Below, in pieces: positions 28,792-34,609 of a DNA stretch of 34,609 nt. Source of the DNA: a virus; IMG/VR virus record IMGVR_UViG_3300020470_000091, positions 1 to 34,609 of that record. One strand, given 5' to 3'. Each line of letters begins with the position of its first letter. The first letter of the stretch is position 1. The notes under the pieces were generated by a model. The model worked only from the letters and a program-made list of their open reading frames with translations. It was not told the origin of the DNA and did not search any database. Position numbers and translations under genes: made by a program.

Positions 28792-29775
28792 TTAGACCTT
28801 ACTCCAATTCTTTATTGCAAGTGTTAATTGTAATCCTTGCAATGTGTTCCTTTCAATAATATCAAGTGGATTTAGACCACTCAATACCATGTCATTTATA
28901 TCCTTTTCTTCAATAGTTTCTGGCCAGACACAAACTTTATATCCAAGTTCTGCAATAGAATTCATCTTCTTGATGATTTCTTTATTTCGAGGTTCGTTAT
29001 CAAATACAATAGTAGTATTCGTTTTTGGAATCTCGTTTGTTATCTTGGAAAAGTCTGAACCCGCAACTGCAATACAGTTATCCAGAAATAGAGAGTCAAT
29101 AGGGCCTTCGACAACATAAAGAGGTTTGTTGAAATCGATTTTGTTAAGTCCGAATATAAATGGTTTATCATCGTCAAATCTTAGTGTTAGGTATCTCAGT
29201 TGTGAATCGTTTAATGCCCTGCCTGTAACTCCAACAAGGTTTCCTTGTCGATCTTTAAATGGAAATACAAGTCTAGGGTCGTTTCCTAAAACTCTCCTAT
29301 TATACTTATAATTCAAAGAACTTAGACTCTGGGAATTTTCAACAAAATAGATGTCTTTCCAATGTTTTTTTGGAATATTTCTTCTCATCAAATAAGTGAG
29401 AGAAATTTCATTGTCTTCTGCTTTAGTATACCCCTTTAAAGGGTCTGATTTAAACTCTGGTTTAAAAGACATTTCTGGTAATGGAGTCTTTCTTTTCTCT
29501 CTGCGACCAAACTTTTCCATTACCCACTGTTTATATAAGGTACTGGAATGTTCTTCTAGGAATTTACCAAGACTGGTCGAATGACCACAATTATGGCACT
29601 TAAAGACATAAGAATCCTTATACACGAAATGATAACCTCGTGCTTTAAGTTTATCCTTCTGAGAATCCCCACAATAGGGACATGAATGATTTAAGAGCTT
29701 ATCACTCTTCCACTTAGAATTCTTAAATCTAGGTGCTACTAGTTTAAGATACTTTTTATCAATCCACAAAGACAT
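28792..29775 (-). CDS. 61: DNA primase gp61
   Basis: 327 residues. An N-terminal zinc-binding domain has CPYC (C32, C35) and CHNC (C60, C63); the TOPRIM domain has YVVEGPIDSLF with the catalytic Glu (E223), VAGSDFSK and IVFDNEPRN with acidic metal residues. T4 gp61 is 342 residues. It makes RNA primers for lagging-strand synthesis with the gp41 helicase. Its ATG begins 6 nt after the -10 box of a class B promoter, without a Shine-Dalgarno, so a leaderless transcript is predicted. It is the first gene of the primase-nrdA-oxygenase-nrdB-grx operon. Confidence 0.92.
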   Translation of the reverse strand: MSLWIDKKYLKLVAPRFKNSKWKSDKLLNHSCPYCGDSQKDKLKARGYHFVYKDSYVFKCHNCGHSTSLGKFLEEHSSTLYKQWVMEKFGRREKRKTPLPEMSFKPEFKSDPLKGYTKAEDNEISLTYLMRRNIPKKHWKDIYFVENSQSLSSLNYKYNRRVLGNDPRLVFPFKDRQGNLVGVTGRALNDSQLRYLTLRFDDDKPFIFGLNKIDFNKPLYVVEGPIDSLFLDNCIAVAGSDFSKITNEIPKTNTTIVFDNEPRNKEIIKKMNSIAELGYKVCVWPETIEEKDINDMVLSGLNPLDIIERNTLQGLQLTLAIKNWSKV

Positions 29776-29781
29776 AATATT

Positions 29782-29809
29782 ATTATCTCATAGAAAGTGG
29801 ATTTGTCAA
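29782..29809 (-). promoter_or_regulatory. Class B sigma70-type promoter for the primase-nrd operon
   Basis: TTGACA, 16-nt spacer, GATAAT, with an extended -10 TGA. The 24 fixed positions TTGACAAAT, 9 nt, ATGAGATAATAATAT are identical to the gp33 operon promoter at 12.03 kb. Upstream lies an imperfect operator-like area: TATGTC/GACATA at 29817-29822 and 29832-29837. Confidence 0.78.
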
Positions 29810-29862
29810 GTAGATTTATGTCCTCTCTCAAGACATAACGACTAAGACATTGGATTTTGGGT

Positions 29863-30405
29863 CTATTTTTTAATTATTTCTGCACCAACGGCTGGTTGGT
29901 CTTTGATAGTAACATTTCTGTAGTAAACTACCACTTCTTGTACTTCTCTGATGTATCTTCGTAATTCTTGCATGTTCATTGCCATTAGTTCGTAATCTGC
30001 AACTGTCATTGCAACAAATACCACATCACCAGAGTTCATTTCTTTCATTTCATCAATGAATTGATCTAGGTAAGTATATCCTTCTGGCCAATCTGGGTTC
30101 TCTTTCCCATTTTTACAAGAACCATCCTCGTTCTTTTCTCTTTTACCAGTTTCCACATCTTTTACACATGGATTGGATATAACTGCTTCTGATACCACAT
30201 ACCAATGTGGTTCACTCAACTCTATGTTTCTAGGCATAGTAGGTTGAATGATTTCTATTTCTATAGGTTTTGATACCACCTCAACCTGTTTAGGTTGAAA
30301 AATCGAACAACTAGTTGTTAGGATTAATATCAGTGGTAATGTCGTCCAACGAATCCAACTCTTTTGAGTCGTTTTCGATGGAGTCAAATACTTCTTTAGT
30401 TCCAT
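29863..30405 (-). CDS. Outer-membrane lipoprotein, o-spanin-like (Rz1 position)
   Basis: 180 residues. Residues 15-33 (KSWIRWTTLPLILILTTSC) form a signal peptide ending in a lipobox-like LTTSC, so Cys33 would be lipidated. The mature part has NPCVKDVETGKREKNEDG, then MNSGDVVFVAMTVADYELMA and a helical C-terminus. Its first 95 nt overlap the end of the coiled-coil membrane protein in another frame, which is the Rz/Rz1 architecture. It is much longer than classic Rz1 (about 60 residues), so either an unusual o-spanin or another lipoprotein placed there. No gene is seen between its stop and the primase promoter. Confidence 0.65.
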   Translation of the reverse strand: MELKKYLTPSKTTQKSWIRWTTLPLILILTTSCSIFQPKQVEVVSKPIEIEIIQPTMPRNIELSEPHWYVVSEAVISNPCVKDVETGKREKNEDGSCKNGKENPDWPEGYTYLDQFIDEMKEMNSGDVVFVAMTVADYELMAMNMQELRRYIREVQEVVVYYRNVTIKDQPAVGAEIIKK

Positions 30406-30706
30406 TGTTTACTCTTTTCTCAATAAGACCAGGCTTGGCAACTGCAAGCTGGTTTAAATTATGTCTACGAAAGATATCCATATATCTATTCATTTCTGCT
30501 TCAATTTCTGCATTCTTAGATGCCATCTGATTCAAGGCTTTTCCTTGAGTTTCATAGGATTCTTTAATTGCTTCGATTGTTTTCTTCTGTTCTTCCACTG
30601 CAAAGTTTAATGCAGTGTTCTCGTTCTTAAGGGTTATGTTCTGATTGTATAAAAAGAAACCACCTAGTCCTAAGACTAAGATTATCCCCATTAAAATCTG
30701 TTGCAT
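30311..30706 (-). CDS. i-spanin-like membrane coiled-coil protein (Rz position)
   Basis: 131 residues: MQQILMGIILVLGLGGFFLY is an N-terminal membrane anchor, residues 24-75 a coiled coil (ENTALNFAVEEQKKTIEAIK), and a polar C-terminus with an Asp/Asn-rich end. That is the layout of i-spanins, which bridge the inner membrane to a lipoprotein in the outer membrane at the last step of lysis. The overlapping lipoprotein gene downstream supports the call. It follows the upstream ORF by 1 nt. Confidence 0.7.
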   Translation of the reverse strand: MQQILMGIILVLGLGGFFLYNQNITLKNENTALNFAVEEQKKTIEAIKESYETQGKALNQMASKNAEIEAEMNRYMDIFRRHNLNQLAVAKPGLIEKRVNNGTKEVFDSIENDSKELDSLDDITTDINPNN

Positions 30707-30707
30707 C

Positions 30708-30974
30708 TTATAATTCCTCAGTCATATAATCCATAGGAGTTGCAGTTCTAAGTTCGACCTTATTACCTTCAAATGTTTTGAATGCAATGTATTTTGGCCC
30801 AAGATTATAAATCTTTCTGACTTCCCATGATCTAGTGAGAGTGTCTATAATTTCACCCTCTTGGTTATATTTATTATAACTTACAGTTAGTTGTTTATGA
30901 CATTCAAACCAACTAACTATCCATAACCATACAGATTTAAACCAGTCTGCAATTTTAGTTATCCACTTTCGCAC
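30708..30974 (-). CDS. Small conserved protein (88 aa), GTG start
   Basis: GTG at 30974 is preferred because GGAG lies 5 nt upstream and it overlaps the previous gene by only 20 nt; the ATG at 31079 would overlap by 125 nt. The protein reads VRKWITKIADWFKSVWLWIV, SWFECHKQLTVSYNKYNQEG, then KYIAFKTFEGNKVELRTATP and ends MDYMTEEL. The C-terminal part matches a small family in marine T4-like phages that ends in similar fashion. An amphipathic Trp-rich N-terminus may contact membrane. Function unknown. Confidence 0.68.
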   Translation of the reverse strand: MRKWITKIADWFKSVWLWIVSWFECHKQLTVSYNKYNQEGEIIDTLTRSWEVRKIYNLGPKYIAFKTFEGNKVELRTATPMDYMTEEL

Positions 30975-32541
30975 TTGCTCTCCACTGATAACATGACCAA
31001 TATCTTGCCTTCCATTTAGGGCCTGGGTCTGCACAATTATGTCTTGCTCTGAATGACTTTCTTTTTTCTGGGTTATCACGATTTATACCCATCTTAGGGT
31101 CTCCAAATCGAACTACCACAACCTTACCCTTCTCATTCTTCACATATACTTTAAACTTCTTGTTAGGGTTCTCAGAAGTCCTTATAGGGTCGTTTAGTGT
31201 AACTTTCTTACCTTGATACTCTGCTTCTGTAAGTTGATGGTCATAATATCCTAAACATTCTGCACAACATTCTTCTTGTGCTCTTTTGATTTGGTCTGGA
31301 GTAGGAGCTCCTTTCTCACCTTTCTTTCTCATCTTTTCACCAGAACCAGCTTTAATTCTTGCCCTTTTCTTTCTAATATTATCCCAGAGTCCTTCTTTTA
31401 AATCGTCATCTTCATCATGACCACCTTTTATAAAAGAATTAACTCTTGCCATTGCCCACTGTTGTGGAGAAGTTACATTAGGTCTTACACTACTAGGATT
31501 TGTTTTATAAGCACCCATACCTCTATCATATACTTTTTTCAAAACTGCATATGAATATTTTGTTTCTTTTGCTTTGTTTTCCAGACCTTTAATCTTCTCT
31601 TCGTCTAGTTCTTCACCCATTTTCATGAACAACTTACCTTTTTGTTGTTTCTTATTTGATACTTTAGCACCAACTAAAGATGCAACTTGATTAACAAATC
31701 TAAGTCCTCTTTCTTGGTTAGACTGGTATTCTTTACCCATTTTTTTCTTTACTGACTTAACAATTGCATCAAAAATTGAATTGATATCTGCAACCAACTT
31801 ACCTTCATCGATACCTTCTCTAAGTCTAGGTTCTCTTCTATTGGTACTTCTATTTGCAACTCTTAGGTTACCCATTTCATTGTTCTCTGGGTTGTTGTCT
31901 TTATGATGTACATCTTTACCATCGAAAGGTTTTACTCTACCTGCTTTTTCCAGTGCCCTTCTAGCTCTTTTTCTTGCAGCGTTTCTTTTCATTTGTTCTG
32001 GTTTACCCAGATAGTTTTCCCTTTCTTTCTTGTAATCTCTTTTATACTTTTCTTCTATTTCATCACCAGATACTAATTGTGCAACTTGAGTAATCATTTG
32101 GGTAATTGCAGCTGGTGGTAATGTTAGAATAATTTCTATTTGTTTATTGGTAATTCCTTTAATCTTTTGAAGTTGTTTTTTTAACTTTACCTTATTAAGT
32201 GCCTCTTCAAGTACCTCTTGCATAGGTGTACCTTGTTTGAACCTTCTAAGTAATGCATCTGTACCTATCTCATTATTACCAGCACCTAATGACCAATTAT
32301 TATCTCTTCCACCCTTTAAATACTTTTTTTCTTTCTTCTTTTTCTTCTTACTTTTCCAGTGGACTTTATCATCACCAGTACCAGCAACTGGAGCACCTGT
32401 TGCATTTGCTGGTGCATCTTCTTCTAACCATTCTCTAAACCACCCATTATCTTTTCTATCGTAATCTTTAGGCGTAGAATGTGTTGATGCACGATTGTAC
32501 ACATTCATAAATTTTGCTACTGGGTTAGTTTTACCTTTCAT
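30955..32541 (-). CDS. Large mosaic protein with HNH motif and DUF5824/DUF5872-like domains
   Basis: 528 residues. Residues 63-76 are a Lys-rich tract. Residues 175-240 hold an HNH-type motif (GKDVHHKDNNPENN, then GNLRVANRSTN; H212, H213, N217-N221). Residues 328-375 (YSYAVLKKVYDRGMGAYKTN, SPQQWAMARVNSFIKGGH) resemble DUF5824, and residues 442-527 (KVTLNDPIRTSENPNKKFKV, VVVRFGDPKMGINRDNPEKR, RARYWSCYQW-like end with CADPGPKWKARYWSC) resemble DUF5872. These modules occur in different combinations in marine T4-like phage proteins. The 'FMKMGEELDEEKI' area looks like a linker. Role unknown: virion-packaged nuclease or scaffolding-associated protein are options. Confidence 0.7.
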   Translation of the reverse strand: MKGKTNPVAKFMNVYNRASTHSTPKDYDRKDNGWFREWLEEDAPANATGAPVAGTGDDKVHWKSKKKKKKEKKYLKGGRDNNWSLGAGNNEIGTDALLRRFKQGTPMQEVLEEALNKVKLKKQLQKIKGITNKQIEIILTLPPAAITQMITQVAQLVSGDEIEEKYKRDYKKERENYLGKPEQMKRNAARKRARRALEKAGRVKPFDGKDVHHKDNNPENNEMGNLRVANRSTNRREPRLREGIDEGKLVADINSIFDAIVKSVKKKMGKEYQSNQERGLRFVNQVASLVGAKVSNKKQQKGKLFMKMGEELDEEKIKGLENKAKETKYSYAVLKKVYDRGMGAYKTNPSSVRPNVTSPQQWAMARVNSFIKGGHDEDDDLKEGLWDNIRKKRARIKAGSGEKMRKKGEKGAPTPDQIKRAQEECCAECLGYYDHQLTEAEYQGKKVTLNDPIRTSENPNKKFKVYVKNEKGKVVVVRFGDPKMGINRDNPEKRKSFRARHNCADPGPKWKARYWSCYQWRASAKVDN

Positions 32542-33128
32542 CTTACATCCTGGCCAGTTAAAAACTGGACTTTATCTTGAGTTTTATTGTATCCTTTATA
32601 GATATTAACACCCATAATACGATCTGTCAACTCAATTATCTGTACTTTATCATGACGATAACCTATATTGTCATCATCATTCCACAAAGATGTCCTTAGA
32701 GTGTAAATATGACCTTCTGAGAGGGTATTCTGAGTGGCATCAAACTCTTCTAATAAGTCTGACACTTTACCTTGTTCCTTAAGGTATTGATAGAATTTTT
32801 CTTCTAGATATTGAGAATCTAGACCAAAATTCTCTTTGAGTAGTGCAAGAGCAGCTGCATAATTAGCAAGTCTTGATTTACCAAATGGGATTAATTCAAG
32901 AATTCTTTTAAGATTGAATATTAACCTATGAAGAAGAGTATATGAATTTTTTTGTTCTTTAGTCTTGGGTTTGACTGATTTAATTCTTTTACCTTTTTCG
33001 TCAATAAGACCTTGTTTGAATGCTTCCATATCTTCCCACTTAGTTGAGAAGATTTTAAGTAATCTAAACACAATTACTGTGTCGATGACTCCCATTGTAC
33101 TTGCTTCTTGTAACTTGACTTGTTCCAT
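32538..33128 (-). CDS. Conserved T4-like protein (196 aa)
   Basis: Start set at ATG 33128, overlapping the preceding TAA (TAATG); the longer frame to 33185 would run through the upstream gene. MEQVKLQEASTMGVIDTVIV, FRLLKIFSTKWEDMEAFKQG, LLHRLIFNLKRILELIPFGK and LANYAAALALLKENFGLDSQ form helical segments well known from marine T4-like phages in this neighbourhood. Its start follows the 122-residue protein and its stop overlaps the mosaic protein by 4 nt. Function unknown; likely an assembly or virion component because of its neighbours. Confidence 0.75.
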   Translation of the reverse strand: MEQVKLQEASTMGVIDTVIVFRLLKIFSTKWEDMEAFKQGLIDEKGKRIKSVKPKTKEQKNSYTLLHRLIFNLKRILELIPFGKSRLANYAAALALLKENFGLDSQYLEEKFYQYLKEQGKVSDLLEEFDATQNTLSEGHIYTLRTSLWNDDDNIGYRHDKVQIIELTDRIMGVNIYKGYNKTQDKVQFLTGQDVR

Positions 33129-33496
33129 TATAGTTCCCTTAGTATCTCTGCAACAGTCATGTCTATAGGAATGCTTGGTCTCCAATCTTCCTCAACATGA
33201 CCCATGTAAATCAACATTGTCTTTAGAACTGGCCAGTATTCTTCTTCGATTTTGAAGTCCAGCATTTTAATGCAATTAGGAACCCCAAAAATATTGAGAA
33301 GACAGATAAGGTGATTGAGGAGTAATCTTTCTCTGAGTTCATCGTTCTTGTAATATCTCCTTAGAAGTCGTTTTAAATAACGAAACCTTCTTAGGTCTTC
33401 CATGAACTCGTCCACTGATGTACACTGCGGGTTGTCATAACACTGCATTGCGAACATCGTGAAGTTCTCGTCTGTTAATTTCTCAAATAACTTCAT
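33128..33496 (-). CDS. Conserved helical phage protein (122 aa)
   Basis: MKLFEKLTDENFTMFAMQCY, then DEFMEDLRRFRYLKRLLRRY, LLLNHLICLLNIFGVPNCIK and MLDFKIEEEYWPVLKTMLIY. All-helical with an LNHL-x(4)-N-x-FG core recognisable from many tailed phages. No function known to me. AGGAAAT precedes the ATG; a 9-bp palindrome at 33506-33530 ends inside that Shine-Dalgarno. Confidence 0.72.
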   Translation of the reverse strand: MKLFEKLTDENFTMFAMQCYDNPQCTSVDEFMEDLRRFRYLKRLLRRYYKNDELRERLLLNHLICLLNIFGVPNCIKMLDFKIEEEYWPVLKTMLIYMGHVEEDWRPSIPIDMTVAEILREL

Positions 33497-33505
33497 AATA
33501 ATTTC

Positions 33506-33530
33506 CTACTATTAATTAACATAATAGTAG
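33506..33530 (-). repeat. 9-bp inverted repeat upstream of the 122-aa gene
   Basis: CTACTATTA (33506-33514) and TAATAGTAG (33522-33530) are perfect complements with a 7-nt loop. The element borders the AGGAAAT Shine-Dalgarno on the minus strand and could limit initiation or act as a protein-binding site. It is AT-rich and has no T tract, so not a standard terminator. Confidence 0.5.
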
Positions 33531-33554
33531 TATATAGGTACAGAGAGAAAAGAT

Positions 33555-34001
33555 TTACTGGATGTTTGCTACAACTTTAAACATGTTGTTAGGTTGTTTT
33601 TCCCACTCAACATGTAGTTTCAGTTCTGGGCCGTCTTTAGAAATGAAGTCGTCATCGAGGTCTGCACCATCGATATCCTTTCCAAATCTTCCACCAAACT
33701 GACTTAAAGGTAGGTCAGCAGAACCTTGATCTTCTGAACCTTCGTCAAGGATAGTATCAAATTCTATACCGACTTGTTCAACTTTACGACCTAGTTGTTC
33801 TAAAGCTGCACCGACAGAGATAAATTCTCTGTCTGCAACACCACCAATAAATGCATTTAATCTTTGCAATACTTCAGCATCTTCTGAAAATCTGTGTAGG
33901 TCATCTGTTGCAACTCTACCAGTTGAATCAGAAGGTAATCCATACCCACCATTTGGGCCAGATTCATATGCTTCTGCAATGTATTTCTTAAATGATTTCA
34001 T
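33555..34001 (-). CDS. Conserved marine T4-like hypothetical protein (148 aa)
   Basis: MKSFKKYIAEAYESGPNGGY, then PSDSTGRVATDDLHRFSEDA, VLQRLNAFIGGVADREFISV, GAALEQLGRKVEQVGIEFDT. Acidic Gly/Asp-rich C-terminus with ELKLHVEWEKQPNNMFKVVA. Many prohead-packaged or structural T4-like proteins begin MKSFKKYI-AEA. That start could be a protease-trimmed propeptide, by analogy with T4 prohead proteins, but no cleavage site is proven. It follows the outer structural protein by 12 nt. Confidence 0.72.
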   Translation of the reverse strand: MKSFKKYIAEAYESGPNGGYGLPSDSTGRVATDDLHRFSEDAEVLQRLNAFIGGVADREFISVGAALEQLGRKVEQVGIEFDTILDEGSEDQGSADLPLSQFGGRFGKDIDGADLDDDFISKDGPELKLHVEWEKQPNNMFKVVANIQ

Positions 34002-34013
34002 AATTATTTCCTA

Positions 34014-34556
34014 TTAAGCAGCAACTGTAATTGTACCAGCAGCAGTTCCGATACCAGCAGATGAAGTAATAGTTGCATTACCACCTTCTGATGTATCAAC
34101 AATTGTACCACTGTTCAAAGATACTGCATTTGCACCAATACTTAGAACATCACCAGCTGATGTAGCTGCATTTGCAGCTGCAATCGTAAGACTGAATGTA
34201 AGTTCGTTAGTTGTTGAACCACTAGCATACGATAATGTATGGTTTGCTCTTTGGTCATTAACAACAGTTAATTGTGGTGTACCTGTTACTGTAACTTTCT
34301 CATTGAATACTACTTTTACAGATAGTGTTCCACCATCTGATTTGTCAAAAGATTCTGAAACCCAAATGATATCAGTTATGTCTGCTTGACCAATTGATGT
34401 TGCAAGAGCTCCGATAGCTGCAATCACCTCTTCTTGATGATTTGCAGATTTTTTGTATACCCAACCTCTTGCAGTTGCGTATGTAAGTTTTTTGTCCGCT
34501 GCAGTTAACCATTTAGGTTTGGCTTCATCAGCGTCTGAATTTCCCCATAAAGACAT
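34014..34556 (-). CDS. Virion surface protein with Ig/SwmB-like beta domain
   Basis: 180 residues. The N-terminus MSLWGNSDADEAKPKWLTAA is typical of marine T4-like structural proteins that begin with SLWGN-x-D. Residues 62-180 look like a secreted beta-sandwich: SFDKSDGGTLSVKVVFNEKV, TVTGTPQLTVVNDQRANHTL, NELTFSLTIAAANAATSAGD, a Gly/Thr/Ser/Ala-rich pattern like SwmB or calcium-stabilised surface repeats. No cysteine. Probably a head decoration or tail-surface protein. GGGG before the ATG is the likely Shine-Dalgarno. Confidence 0.7.
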   Translation of the reverse strand: MSLWGNSDADEAKPKWLTAADKKLTYATARGWVYKKSANHQEEVIAAIGALATSIGQADITDIIWVSESFDKSDGGTLSVKVVFNEKVTVTGTPQLTVVNDQRANHTLSYASGSTTNELTFSLTIAAANAATSAGDVLSIGANAVSLNSGTIVDTSEGGNATITSSAGIGTAAGTITVAA

Positions 34557-34557
34557 A

Positions 34558-34609
34558 TTAATTTTCCCCTATTTTATGATTACCCTCGCGGATAGTCCGA
34601 TTATTAGAT
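34558..34609 (-). CDS. Possible C-terminus of a gene entering from the right
   Basis: One frame stays open from the window edge to a TAA at 34558-34560, reading SNNRTIREGNHKIGEN. A second frame is also open to another stop, so the assignment is weak. The stretch is too short to identify. Confidence 0.25.
   Translation of the reverse strand, partial: SNNRTIREGNHKIGEN

Noticed and set aside
32237-32464. Plus-strand open frames opposite the N-terminus of the mosaic protein
   Set aside because: They arise from the Lys-rich tract read in reverse (Phe/Ser runs) and have no initiation signal.
1-34609. tRNA genes, CRISPR arrays, insertion sequences
   Set aside because: No cloverleaf with conserved T-loop, no regularly spaced repeats and no transposase were seen on either strand by eye. 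A tRNAscan or repeat search could still find a diverged case.

Overview
The window is a low-GC segment of a T4-superfamily myovirus. It carries recognisable T4-type baseplate and tail genes (53, 48, hub, 54/19-like, 26, tape measure), head completion gene 4, ssDNA-binding protein gp32, helicase loader gp59, late-transcription coactivator gp33, RNase H, primase gp61 and the class Ia ribonucleotide reductase genes nrdA and nrdB. TATAAATA late promoters, a phage-encoded ribosomal protein bS21, the many small coupled ORFs and the lack of photosynthesis genes fit a marine pelagiphage- or cyanophage-like myovirus best. A SAR11-type host is an inference, not something the sequence proves.

Layout. 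1-3674 (minus): baseplate genes (partial gene, gp27-like hub, gp53, gp48). 3720-8783 (plus): head and tail genes (gp4, a possible DNA-end protector, a tail-tube-fold protein, gp26 with a -1 frame extension, a small membrane protein, the tape measure). 8784-8980: a GC-rich, hairpin-rich intergenic island between convergent genes. 8981-12009 (minus): a replication/transcription operon read gp33, small basic protein, bS21, gp59, GNG-motif protein, gp32. 12140-12268 (plus): a tiny membrane peptide behind a late promoter. 12269-20316 (minus): overlapping small genes with a RecB-like exonuclease, putative structural or conserved unknown proteins, an AT-hook protein, RNase H and a SleB-type endolysin. 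20366-22799 (minus): small accessory proteins and a 111-bp region closed by a perfect 14-bp inverted repeat. 22918-23289 (plus): a SprT-like metalloprotease. 23257-29775 (minus): nucleotide metabolism and primase, with a 2OG-Fe(II) oxygenase between nrdA and nrdB. 29863-34609 (minus): spanin-like pair, a large mosaic HNH-containing protein and virion-associated or unknown proteins.

Regulation. Three promoter classes are visible. Late promoters are TATAAATA. Class A sigma70-type promoters have TTGACN, 3 nt, GGGTACAT, 7 nt and a TATAAT-like -10. Class B promoters, in front of gp33 and primase, share TTGACAAAT, 9 nt, ATGAGATAATAATAT. Four genes have the ATG only 5-6 nt after the -10 box and no Shine-Dalgarno, which predicts leaderless mRNAs.

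The most notable signals are a T TTT TTC slippery heptamer joining gp26 to a gp51-like -1 frame extension just upstream of the tape-measure gene, two candidate structured RNAs (8784-8949 and 21277-21387), the shared GGGTACAT promoter element, and the nrdA-oxygenase-nrdB arrangement. All functional calls come from reading the sequence and recalling families; no database search was run.
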